Source: an uncultured Clostridia bacterium (lineage in GTDB: Bacteria; Bacillota; Clostridia; Oscillospirales; Acutalibacteraceae). Taken from it: a stretch of DNA of 64,000 nt. Below are positions 20,405 through 30,309 of the stretch, piece by piece. The stretch lies in the NCBI GenBank assembly GCA_947369085.1, contig CANBJR010000010.1, positions 1 to 64,000 of the forward strand, written 5' to 3'. Below the pieces are notes generated by a model. That model did not search any database. It was given only the letters and a program-made list of their open reading frames with translations, and had not been told where the DNA came from. Within the stretch, counting starts at the first letter, position 1. Each line of letters begins with the position of its first letter. A program made the translations under genes and the position numbers.

Positions 20405-21465
20405 TAGTCTAAACTCTCCTTTAAATACTCTATCATTGCTTTCCCCATCAGGCACGGCACTGCATTGCCTATCTGCTTTTGAACAGAACGTCTTGTTCCG
20501 CAGAATTTATATCCACGGGGGAAAGTTTGGATTGCAGCGGCCTCGGGTGCCCTTAATCGCCGATTATCCCAGTGGAAAGGACCAACCCATGGACCGGGCT
20601 GCGCAGTAATCGTCCACGAAGGCATATCCGGTGACAGTTTCAGAAGGAAACTCCAAAACCGCTTATCTGCAACAAACTTCGGATTCGGATATCCTGCCCA
20701 TGCCGTCAACGCTTTGTAATTCTGCCCAGGGGGAACCTCGCACAAGTCTTCATAGTATGTGCCACCCTTCGTGACTTCGTATTCCTCAAAATATTCATCA
20801 CCATCGAATCCTTCAAGGAATGGACCAACCGCAGCGTAAGGCTGAAGACCTGTTATTGCACAAGTCTCAGGATCGCCGTGTGTTTTAACAGGTTCGCTAT
20901 GTTTAAATTCTCCTTTTGTTCCGATAATGAACAGCCTTTTTCGTTTCTGGGGAACTCCGTAATCCAAAGCATTCGCCCTGACAATTTTATACTTGTACCC
21001 ACTCTCTTCAATTATCTCTATAAACTTATCTATAATAGATTTGTTTGTGGGATGCATCAGGCTCTCAACATTTTCAAAAACAAATCCATCTGGTTGAATA
21101 TCTGTTACCACTCTCAAATATTCGTCTACAAGAGTGGCTCTCGGATCATTAATGCCTTTTCTTGTATTATTTCCGACCCAGTAACCCGCTTTTGAAAACG
21201 GCTGACATGGCGCACCGCCAATTACAATAAATTTCCTATGCTCATGTTTGCTGACAATATCTGAAAAAACAGAACTTTCAATCTGGTGCAAATCTCCTTC
21301 TAGTATTTCAGTGTTCCCAAATAAGTCTTCATTTGCTTTAAGAGTTTGAATACAGTCAGCATCAAAATCTGTGCTGGATACTACAGGAACACCAGCCATA
21401 ATACTTGCTATATCCAATCCGCCCGCACCAGAAAACAGACTGACTGCAATTATATCGTTGTTCAT
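20404..21465 (-). CDS. DNA cytosine-5 methyltransferase
   Basis: AVSLFSGAGGLDIASIMAG, IGGAPCQPFSKAGYWVG; start after CAGGAG. Confidence 0.93.
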   Translation of the reverse strand: MNNDIIAVSLFSGAGGLDIASIMAGVPVVSSTDFDADCIQTLKANEDLFGNTEILEGDLHQIESSVFSDIVSKHEHRKFIVIGGAPCQPFSKAGYWVGNNTRKGINDPRATLVDEYLRVVTDIQPDGFVFENVESLMHPTNKSIIDKFIEIIEESGYKYKIVRANALDYGVPQKRKRLFIIGTKGEFKHSEPVKTHGDPETCAITGLQPYAAVGPFLEGFDGDEYFEEYEVTKGGTYYEDLCEVPPGQNYKALTAWAGYPNPKFVADKRFWSFLLKLSPDMPSWTITAQPGPWVGPFHWDNRRLRAPEAAAIQTFPRGYKFCGTRRSVQKQIGNAVPCLMGKAMIEYLKESLD

Positions 21466-21488
21466 ACGCATCTCCTGTTGCTTAAAGT

Positions 21489-21677
21489 TTACATGGCACT
21501 TTTGCCACTTTTTATCCATTCATCGACTTCGGATAGTTTGAACTTCCATTTTCGCCCGATTTTATGCGCAGGTATGTCTGTCTTCTTTATCCAATTCCTA
21601 ACGGTATCTTTGTTTACCCCTAAGTATTCAGCGACCTCTTCCAGGCTTACCCAAGGTTCAGTATTTTGAAGCTGCAT
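21489..21677 (-). CDS. excisionase-like MerR-type HTH protein
   Basis: WVSLEEVAEYLGVNKDTVRNWIKKTDIPAHKIGRKWKFKLSEVDEWIKSGK. Confidence 0.9.
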   Translation of the reverse strand: MQLQNTEPWVSLEEVAEYLGVNKDTVRNWIKKTDIPAHKIGRKWKFKLSEVDEWIKSGKSAM

Positions 21678-21860
21678 GCTTTACCTCCTTTTCACATTCG
21701 AAGCCACATCTTATTATAGCCGAGCAAGAGTGAACAGTCAAGGTTTTGCGTGAAAATTTACTATTTATCTATGATTAGATATGAATAAGCGGTCTTTTAC
21801 ATATTTTAAAGAGAAATGAACGATTTGTAAAAGTTTAAGGCTAAATATGTACATTCTAGT

Positions 21861-21892
21861 ATGAACATGATATAATATGAACATGATATAAT
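21861..21892 (+). repeat. two perfect tandem copies of ATGAACATGATATAAT (16 bp) upstream of HNH gene
   Basis: Direct reading of 21861-21876 and 21877-21892; each has a TATAAT. Confidence 0.95.
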
Positions 21893-21922
21893 AAATTATT
21901 ATTGGATAAGGAGACGAGAATC

Positions 21923-22990
21923 ATGCCTTATAATCAGATTACTGCAACCGGGGCAATCGCTCCCGGAGTTGCACCTACGGGCCCCGATGCAAAACAAATT
22001 AGAGACTTAATCGATAGGGAACTGAATTCCAATGGATTTATATTTAAATGGGTTTCTAAAAACAAACAGCCTTATAGGGGAATTCTTGATACTGGTGGTA
22101 CACCAATTGACCTCTATATTTACGCATGGCGAATTGGCGATGGCGGTCGCATACGGCAAGGACGAATCTCTGAAAAGCGCATACAGTTAAATCCAGGCAC
22201 TGATCGCAGTGCTTTTGCGCTCCCCATAACTCCCACACAAAAGACTCTTCTGTTAGGAGTTTACGATAGTCCGCACGGTGAACCTATTTTCTCAGCATGG
22301 GATGCTACAAATATCGATCTCCTGAAAGCCACGCAGAAATCGGAATGGGTACAGGTCGAGGATTTGCAGAAAGCAATTTCTAACGGTATCTATCAGTTTA
22401 AAGACAGTGATGGTAACATTGGCTATTCGTTCTTGCCAAGCTACTTAGGTGATTATATTGACCTTGTCACGCCCGGTAATACTCTCACTGTTCCTTCTTC
22501 TACGACTGCCACTCTCAGTACCAAGGTGAAGACGGCCACAAAAACGCACAAGAAAGCCAGGACCATTAGATCCACAGATGCTATCTTGAAAAGTATCTCA
22601 AACGTTGACGAAACAGAGCGCCGTGCACTCACAAAACAGCGTGTCGGGCAAGGTTACTTCAGGGAATTATTAATGAACAAGTATGGGTGCAAGTGTGCAC
22701 TTTGCGGAATTACTACTAAACAGATGCTTGTAGGTAGTCATATAAAAGCATGGAGTGATTGTAATAACACAGAAAAGCTGGACGAAAACAATGGCTTGCT
22801 TCTCTGCGCACATCACGATGCTTTGTTCGATAAACACTTAATATCTTTTGAGGATACCGGAGATCTTATAGTCTCAACTACGCTAAATGCCAGTGAGCAA
22901 GCAGAACTTCATATTTCCACAATACCTCCGATTACGGTCACTCCGGGTATGAAGCCATATTTAGCTGACCACCGTTCAAAATTAAAGTAA
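21923..22990 (+). CDS. HNH endonuclease with N-terminal McrB-related domain
   Basis: CALCGITTKQMLVGSHIKAWSDCNNTEKLDENNGLLLCAHHDALFDKHLI; starts after AAGGAG. Confidence 0.9.
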   Translation: MPYNQITATGAIAPGVAPTGPDAKQIRDLIDRELNSNGFIFKWVSKNKQPYRGILDTGGTPIDLYIYAWRIGDGGRIRQGRISEKRIQLNPGTDRSAFALPITPTQKTLLLGVYDSPHGEPIFSAWDATNIDLLKATQKSEWVQVEDLQKAISNGIYQFKDSDGNIGYSFLPSYLGDYIDLVTPGNTLTVPSSTTATLSTKVKTATKTHKKARTIRSTDAILKSISNVDETERRALTKQRVGQGYFRELLMNKYGCKCALCGITTKQMLVGSHIKAWSDCNNTEKLDENNGLLLCAHHDALFDKHLISFEDTGDLIVSTTLNASEQAELHISTIPPITVTPGMKPYLADHRSKLK

Positions 22991-23004
22991 CGGAGGTATC
23001 CATT

Positions 23005-23271
23005 ATGAAGCAGTTACCTCAAAAGCGGGAACTCATGGATGCCATTTTAATAGTGATGAAAAATGCCAATGGTGCCATGAATACCGCTACTATTAATGAC
23101 CTCGTAGAAAAGCGTTTAAGTATTCCAAAGGACTTACTTGAAATCGAGGGCGCCAATTGTTCGGGCACAGAATACAGTTACCGAATGCGCTGGGCAAGAA
23201 CTGAATTAAAGCAGAAAGGCTTTATCCGAAATGTAAAGCGAGGCGAATGGGAAATCTGCCCTGAACAATAA
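23005..23271 (+). CDS. winged-helix protein, Mrr N-terminal-like
   Basis: RELMDAILIVMKNANGAMNTATINDLVEKRLSI...YRMRWARTELKQKGFIRNVKRGEWEI. Confidence 0.75.
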   Translation: MKQLPQKRELMDAILIVMKNANGAMNTATINDLVEKRLSIPKDLLEIEGANCSGTEYSYRMRWARTELKQKGFIRNVKRGEWEICPEQ

Positions 23272-23513
23272 AAACGGATGTAAATGCACACTCTCATAAC
23301 ATTGATAATTCCTGTTCGTTACGGGATATAACAATCGTTATGGACGTGTGCATTTTCTATTAGCTAACGACCATTATATGGACTCTTGATACTCATAATC
23401 TCAAAATGCAGACAAAAAATAAGCCCTCTGCACACCCCTCGGTGTGAGAAAGGCAGTAATTCCTTTGTATTGTAAAACACCCTAACGAAAACAGGCAGAA
23501 ACCCTTGTATCAA

Positions 23514-25156
23514 TCACGCAACTGTTTCATCGCATATTTTTATGGTGTTTATTATAGAGTTAATTTCTTTTGCTGTCAAAAGGGAGGTAATATTAAATTT
23601 TACTTCGTCTAAATCATTACACTTCCACTTGTAATGACTATTTATTTTATCAATTACCGTCTTCTCAATAGTCTGTTTGCACATATATTCTGTAATTATG
23701 CTCGGGGTATATACAGAACCATCTTTATAACCGTTCAGTTTTTCAAAAATAAGTCCAAGTACAGAAGCATCTATAATTTCACGATTTTTCGTTCTTTTTT
23801 CATCATCTGTTCCTTGAGCAGAGAAATCATAACTATTCAGAAAATTTATTATATATTCTAATAAGGGAATTTCTTTTGGCGCATGTTTCCCAAGAGACGA
23901 TTTGCTCGCACGATTTACTTTTTCATTCCTGATTTCTTTAATATTTATATCTTCACGTTCAATATCTTGTTGCTCAAACAAAGAACTGTTCAGGTACGGA
24001 ATTTCAGTAAATTGATTATAAAATCGGTCGTCATTGCGCTCTTTCTTACCGAGGACATTAAAGAAAAGCTTCTGTAAATCACTAAAGCTTTTAATTTTTG
24101 TATTATCAAAATTTTGTATGCATAATCGTTACTGTTAAAGGATATAAGCTGTCCCTCAAACAGCTTAATAAGTAAAAGACGATTTATCCAAATAATGATA
24201 AGTTCAAAAGTTTTCTCTGTTGCTTCTTTTTTTGAATGGTATATATCATTATAGCCTTTGTCATCCACATAAATGTTGTAAACCTGATTAGTCAATGAAT
24301 TCTTAATAGATGAATCAATTTGAATGACCGTCTTGTTTTTATTGTTTTCATCCTTTGCCTCTTTCAGTCCCATAATATAAAGCAGTTCATGGTAGAAATT
24401 ATTGTTGAGCACATTTGTCTTTGCCTCAACATTGTATCCCTCTTTCAGCAAAAACTCCTTGGACAGAATTTTATATAAATACCTATCTTCTTTTGATTTA
24501 AATTTTCTAATATCAAAAAATGTATATACAAGCTTATTTGAGACATTTATTTTATCAAAATAATCTTTGATATCTTCATAGAATTTCGAAGTATTTTTAG
24601 CATAAGTAAGCTTATTATTTTCATATTTCCAAAAGAGTTTTTCAAGATAGCCGTCACATATCTTATCCAATTCCGTTGCATCTATGATCATCCATGTTAA
24701 TGCATCTGTAATTATTAAATTTTTCAACTCGGAGTTAGTATTTCTCGTAATCTTCTTGCTATCAGTATTTCTGGTTTCTTTTAAGAAGTAATAAGTTAAT
24801 TCCCATAAAGCTTTTTTATTAATGTTATCTTTGCATACCATTTCCTGAATATTGGTAGTTTTCTTAACCTCTATAAGCACATTATTAACTCCGTAAACCC
24901 GAATAGATGAGTCAACACTTTTATTAGTATTAATATCATATATACTTCTATCAGGATAAAAATTATCCTGCAGAAAATCATTAATTTCTCTTTTGAAGTA
25001 TTCCTCGTTTTCGTTATTAGTAATACCTAAATCTATTTTCTTTTTATATACTTTTAATGATGTTGAAAAATCATCAAAAGTTGTTTTTGGAATTTTGACT
25101 CTATAATATCTCTCGTCAAATTTCTCCAATGTTTTGTCTATTAACTGCAGTGCCAT
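23514..25156 (-). pseudogene. type IIG/Eco57I-like (PglX/DrmMI-like) restriction-methylase, frameshifted and truncated at motif I
   Basis: Track ORFs 23990-25192 and 23514-23981 join across ~24108 to read ...NTKIKSFSDLQKLFFNVLGKKERNDDRFYNQFTEIPYLNSSLFEQQDIERE...LGLIFEKLNGYKDGSVYTPSIITEYMCK...INTIKICD then DETVA*, lacking DPAxGSGxF and everything after. Confidence 0.85.
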
Positions 25157-25268
25157 ATAATGTCCTCCGTGTAGCCTTATAAAGAAAATCAATATATACT
25201 GATTTCGAATAAACTATACTATAGAATATTTCAAATTATTTTCTTCGTTTAATAAAAGATTGGCGAGT

Positions 25269-27086
25269 TTACAACTTGTTTGCTAATTCACCCATAAATC
25301 CCAATTGTAAATTATCAGGCATACCTACAACTGATACTCTATCCAATAAAACATTTCGGAATTCGCATGAAGTTTCCGGCAGTAAGGTGCACGCATGACA
25401 TGCGGCATAATTCAAAGAAGCAAAGCCTTGATGCATTGAAGTTGAGCACAAAGGATCGCCACTGCACCAACGCGCCTCTTTAAGCATATTTTTTAACACC
25501 TTGTCCAACAATTCGGTATCTTCAGCAACACTGATTAAACCTCCAAGACTTCCATCGCTGTCGGAAGATGACAAATATATCAGCACGCCGTTCATCACTG
25601 TATCATTTGTACCATCAGTAAAAGTTGAATATATTTTTTCTCGCATAGAAGCTGCGCTATAACCACATTCATTTGCAAGCTGTCTTATAAATAAATGGGC
25701 AAATGTATGCAGCAAAATATATTGAGGTGAAAATTTAGGAGATTTAAAAAAGCTATTTTGATGTGATATTTTTAATTCATCATATCTACTACCTATTCTG
25801 CGTATCCATCTGTCAATTACGGATTTTTTAAACTTAATAAATATTCCCTCGCCGTTAAGTTCAGTGGCCGGAAGCCACTCTTTCTTTTCTAAAGATAAAG
25901 GAGCTATGCGTTCAGAATTTTTACCGTCATAAGGATATAGCCTTGTAAAACCACTTAAGGTCATCGTAACAACCAGTCTGTCAACTACAGACTCTATATC
26001 AAAGTATTCTTTGAAATCATTCGGAATATTGACAAAATGTGATGAATATCTATCCTCTGAAATCTTATCCTTACATAAGATTTTATATTCATCTGCATAC
26101 ACATCAGCCTCAATACGAATCATATTTGATTTTCTGCGATTTTTGAGAGTTTCATATGCATCTAACAAATTATCAAGTCCGAGATACGGACATTTAGGTA
26201 AAATACAGTTTTTGATATATTCTACTTGTTTTTCATTTGTCATATATGAGAGACGTTCATACTCTTTTTCAATTTGGTGTATGGCTCTTTGACTCCAAGG
26301 TGGTATTAACAAAGCACTTTGCGTAACAGGAAAATATATACCGGATGACGCTCTAAGTCTTGTTGTCGGCACAGCCGTACATTCTTGCGTAAAATCTCCT
26401 AAATGCGGATGCTTCCCACAACAAGGTCGTCCGTTCTCACCTGCGAAAGCATTTTTATTAAACACTCCAACCATACTGCGTTTCTCTCCACATTCTGCGC
26501 ATTCCAAAATAAGACTTTCAGTGTCGCTTCGTCCGCCTATATTATACATCTTTACTCGTGGTACAGATTTTCCGCTTTTACAAGGCTTTCCACTATGCAC
26601 CCACCATGAGTATGGAAAATCCTCCATATGTCCATTTTCGCATATAAGTACAAAGCGAGAAGCTACAAGCTGTCCATTGCAGGGTTTTCCGTTTTTTCCA
26701 TATTGATTACATTTTTGCTTATTAGACTGATTAGTAAGTTCACGATAATCAATAATGCTTTTGCATACCGGACAATATAACTTTTGTGGAAAAACATAAG
26801 ATAAAATATCTTGATTAGAAAGCAAATATGACGCTCCTCCGGAGACCTTAGGAGAAAGAAAATATTTAGCGCCGGTAAATGATTGTAAATTTTCATTAGT
26901 AAGCTGACGGTTTTCCCAACCATCATCTTTATCCCAATCATCAACGCCGCCGATAACTGCAGTTTCTCTTACAAAATCAACTATACTGCCTATACCATAT
27001 GTGGATATTATCTGACTTTTTCTTATCTCGCCGATATGATGTTTTATTTTATTTGCTTTTTTCATTCTTTTAAAAGGATTTGACAC
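25269..27086 (-). CDS. drmB: DrmB-like protein (DUF1998)
   Basis: N-terminal HIGEIRKSQIISTYGIGSIVDF; C-terminal LLHTFAHLFIRQLANECGYS...GVLIYLSSSDSDGSLGGLI...C-rich. Confidence 0.88.
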   Translation of the reverse strand: MSNPFKRMKKANKIKHHIGEIRKSQIISTYGIGSIVDFVRETAVIGGVDDWDKDDGWENRQLTNENLQSFTGAKYFLSPKVSGGASYLLSNQDILSYVFPQKLYCPVCKSIIDYRELTNQSNKQKCNQYGKNGKPCNGQLVASRFVLICENGHMEDFPYSWWVHSGKPCKSGKSVPRVKMYNIGGRSDTESLILECAECGEKRSMVGVFNKNAFAGENGRPCCGKHPHLGDFTQECTAVPTTRLRASSGIYFPVTQSALLIPPWSQRAIHQIEKEYERLSYMTNEKQVEYIKNCILPKCPYLGLDNLLDAYETLKNRRKSNMIRIEADVYADEYKILCKDKISEDRYSSHFVNIPNDFKEYFDIESVVDRLVVTMTLSGFTRLYPYDGKNSERIAPLSLEKKEWLPATELNGEGIFIKFKKSVIDRWIRRIGSRYDELKISHQNSFFKSPKFSPQYILLHTFAHLFIRQLANECGYSAASMREKIYSTFTDGTNDTVMNGVLIYLSSSDSDGSLGGLISVAEDTELLDKVLKNMLKEARWCSGDPLCSTSMHQGFASLNYAACHACTLLPETSCEFRNVLLDRVSVVGMPDNLQLGFMGELANKL

Positions 27087-27098
27087 AATAACACTCCC

Positions 27099-30000
27099 TT
27101 ATTGCTCAATATATACATTAGAACTTTCTTCTACATTCCGCAAAGAATTAAGGACAGGAGGAAAATCAAAATCTGAAGTTTCTTCCGCTGAATTTAATAA
27201 GGAAATATTTCCGCTTTGCTTGCTATCATAGCATAAATTAGGGTAAATCTTTGTAATAGAATCCCATTCTGAAATTATTTCATTCAATATACATTCGGCT
27301 GTATCTTTTGCTTTTGGATGTAAGTTATATACTCTTTCAAGTATAAAATTCTTTATTTGTAACACTTGGGCATCATTTCTTTGAAAATATGCAGGAGAAT
27401 CATTGCCTGAAAGATATGGAACAGTTAGACGCACTAATGCAATAAACACATAGTGCAGTGCTTTTTCCATTGCTCTTGCAGAAAAAGGCGTTACACTTGT
27501 GGCTTCAACATACTGATAAAATGATTTATGATAAAATCCAAACTGCTCATAATGTGACTTATCCCTTGAGCGCATAGGATTATACATAGCTATAACAACA
27601 CCGGGCTTGCTTCGTCCTACACGGCTTGTTGCCTGAATATACTCAGCATTCGTTTTTGGTTGGTTATAGACCGTCATAACACCTAATCTATTTATATCTA
27701 TTCCTACTGACAGCATATTTGATGCTAATACATACGAATAACAACCGTTTTTATTATAAGCAAAATCCAAATGCTCAAGTGTATCCTTTATCTCTTTGGC
27801 GCTCTTTCTTCCGGTAAGCTCTTCGCTATAAAGATACGGAATATCCCTTTCGGACAAACCTAATAAAGTGCATATTTCTTGGAATTTTCTTTCGATTAAT
27901 GTTTTAATATGCGTATATATACGATCCTGCAAAATATTTGCGGAAGCACCTAAATCACGAATAGCATTAAAATATCCAATAACCGTATAATACTGATCAA
28001 TTACCTCATCTGTTTTTCCTTGTTTTATAAACAAGGCTTTAACAAAAGTAAGTATTGCGTAAATACGCACGAGCAAATCTGCAACGCTTCCTCCGCTTTC
28101 ACAAACTCCAATATATGTTCTCGCCGGTCGTTCATCTTTGCTTGCTATACGAGAAAAGAATGAATCATCAAAAGAGATACCGCTTGGCGGAAATTGCTGC
28201 ATCTTTTTATTATATAGGTTTCTTATTTGCTCATCAGCGTTTTTAACAGTTGCAGTAGAAGCTATAATTTTAGGTGAAATTCCGTCTTTTCTGCAAAGAT
28301 AATCGACTGCAATTTCATATAATCCTTCAGGTGAACCAAGAGATCCTGATATAAGATGAAGTTCATCTTGAATTATCAAAGATGGAGGAACTTTTTCAAC
28401 ACCAAATAAACGCTTAGTATCCTCTACCCACGCCAGACGTGCAAATTTATCAATAGTACTCAACAATAATGTCGGACATTGCTTGTAAATGTCATCATCT
28501 ACAATATAAATAGGAAGCTTTTCATGAAATTCGCAATTAGGGTTATCTTTACAACAAATTGTCATACCGTCAGGACCTATGCTATAGCTGGTAATATCAA
28601 TTTTTTCACCGCACCAAGGACAAGTTGTTATTTGAACGGGGTTTCCCTCGTATATTTTTTCATCCCTATTATTTTTTAGTTTTTGCAAAACTTCATTTGC
28701 TTTTTCTAAGTTATTTGGTGTAGTTGCTGATCCTATCCATAAACCAATGCTTATTTCGCCACCCGGAATATCGTAAATTCTTCGTAAGTATTCACACGCA
28801 CAAATCATTGCAGCCGTACGCTCAAATTGCTGTATAGTCAAAAGTCTGAGTGTATACCGCATTATTACGGTTACACCATCATCAACATATCTTTTCGAAA
28901 TTCTGCGATATAAAATAGTAAATGCCGCAACACCAAGATATGCTTCTGTTTTTCCGCCACCAGTAGGAAACCATAGTAAGTCAACATCATCGTGAAATTC
29001 ACTTTTTGGATCAACTATATCCGGTACTATTTGCAATATGTAGGCAAGCTGAAACGGATACCAATTAACTTGTTCGGGCTTTTGTTTTTTGGTATTGACA
29101 CGCTGCAACAACATAGCTTCGTTCATAAACAAAAATGCTTTCCAAGCATTGTCATTGTTTTTTAAAACATCAACTCCTGTTCTGAGCCGTTTTATACATA
29201 TCTCAATACGATTTATCAATTCAACTGCTGCTTTGTAAAACTGACTAATTGATTTAATCTCTTTTCTCTTACATTCTTTCCATTCTTCATACTCATCAAT
29301 AAAAGCATTTAAATCATTGCAGGCCGTCTTACGGTCTGCATTTTTCCAAGTATCCAATGACAGTATTCTTGCATTTTTTATTTTACCGGGCATCATTTGC
29401 AAAACCTGTTCCGTCGGAATAAAATCACTTGATATTTTAAATACTCCTCTTTTTGTTTCATCATATGAAACTGAACATCCGTGTCCGTATGCATAGTTTT
29501 TTACATTCTGATACAGTAAAGATTTTATCTGAGATTCTATATCAGATTTAGGATACAGATTTTGATATACAGGCAAAAACGAGCTATCAGATTCAACAGA
29601 TAGTTGACATTGAAACAGTGCATATTCATTTCTTATGTGCAGTTTATTCTTTTCAGTTGCAGTATTTACTACTGAAACAGTCAGCAGCTTACTGCCATCT
29701 GACATAATTTTCCTGACCGTTAAGTTTATTTCAGCATTGAAATCGTCATAATAAGCTATACTTTCACCTCCAAGTTCTGAAGGAATATTGAAAGTCAAAT
29801 TGATACTTTTCGGTATGCGTGTGTATTTATGGTCAGTTATCTCCTTAATGTTTTTTTCAGACAATTCACCCAAAGTTAGTTGTCCTTTTTCTTCAATAGT
29901 TCCGGAGCTTGGTATTTTCCGTTTGCTTTCTGAATGCTTATAAATACCAAAATCAAATGTTACTAACAACTTTTTTAAGGATGGAGGAACCATAACCGAG

Positions 30001-30308
30001 ATTCCCATAGACGAAGGTCTGTAATTATTTGCTTCGGTAATTGTATCATCAAGACTGTCAAGTGTATTCTCAAGCAATATATTATCTTCGGCATTAAGCT
30101 CATTTTCCTCAGAATCAAATAATGCTATTTGGTGGTTAACGCTATTATTTTGCGATGCCTTTCTCGGATACAATATTCCTGTAACATATGCAGAAAGCGG
30201 CTCAACATTTTCCAAAATCTCATCTTCTGAAGAAACCCCAAATAAATCCTTTGTTAAACATTCTTTTATTTCATCAATTGCTTTGTAGTATTCGTCAAAA
30301 CCACTCAT
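27099..30308 (-). CDS. drmA: DrmA-like helicase
   Basis: LLWFPTGGGKTEAYLGVAAF Walker A, LIIQDELHLISGSLGSPEGLYE, YIQATSRVGRSKPGVVIAMYNPMRSRDKSHYEQF. Confidence 0.9.
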   Translation of the reverse strand: MSGFDEYYKAIDEIKECLTKDLFGVSSEDEILENVEPLSAYVTGILYPRKASQNNSVNHQIALFDSEENELNAEDNILLENTLDSLDDTITEANNYRPSSMGISVMVPPSLKKLLVTFDFGIYKHSESKRKIPSSGTIEEKGQLTLGELSEKNIKEITDHKYTRIPKSINLTFNIPSELGGESIAYYDDFNAEINLTVRKIMSDGSKLLTVSVVNTATEKNKLHIRNEYALFQCQLSVESDSSFLPVYQNLYPKSDIESQIKSLLYQNVKNYAYGHGCSVSYDETKRGVFKISSDFIPTEQVLQMMPGKIKNARILSLDTWKNADRKTACNDLNAFIDEYEEWKECKRKEIKSISQFYKAAVELINRIEICIKRLRTGVDVLKNNDNAWKAFLFMNEAMLLQRVNTKKQKPEQVNWYPFQLAYILQIVPDIVDPKSEFHDDVDLLWFPTGGGKTEAYLGVAAFTILYRRISKRYVDDGVTVIMRYTLRLLTIQQFERTAAMICACEYLRRIYDIPGGEISIGLWIGSATTPNNLEKANEVLQKLKNNRDEKIYEGNPVQITTCPWCGEKIDITSYSIGPDGMTICCKDNPNCEFHEKLPIYIVDDDIYKQCPTLLLSTIDKFARLAWVEDTKRLFGVEKVPPSLIIQDELHLISGSLGSPEGLYEIAVDYLCRKDGISPKIIASTATVKNADEQIRNLYNKKMQQFPPSGISFDDSFFSRIASKDERPARTYIGVCESGGSVADLLVRIYAILTFVKALFIKQGKTDEVIDQYYTVIGYFNAIRDLGASANILQDRIYTHIKTLIERKFQEICTLLGLSERDIPYLYSEELTGRKSAKEIKDTLEHLDFAYNKNGCYSYVLASNMLSVGIDINRLGVMTVYNQPKTNAEYIQATSRVGRSKPGVVIAMYNPMRSRDKSHYEQFGFYHKSFYQYVEATSVTPFSARAMEKALHYVFIALVRLTVPYLSGNDSPAYFQRNDAQVLQIKNFILERVYNLHPKAKDTAECILNEIISEWDSITKIYPNLCYDSKQSGNISLLNSAEETSDFDFPPVLNSLRNVEESSNVYIEQ

Positions 30309-30309
30309 A

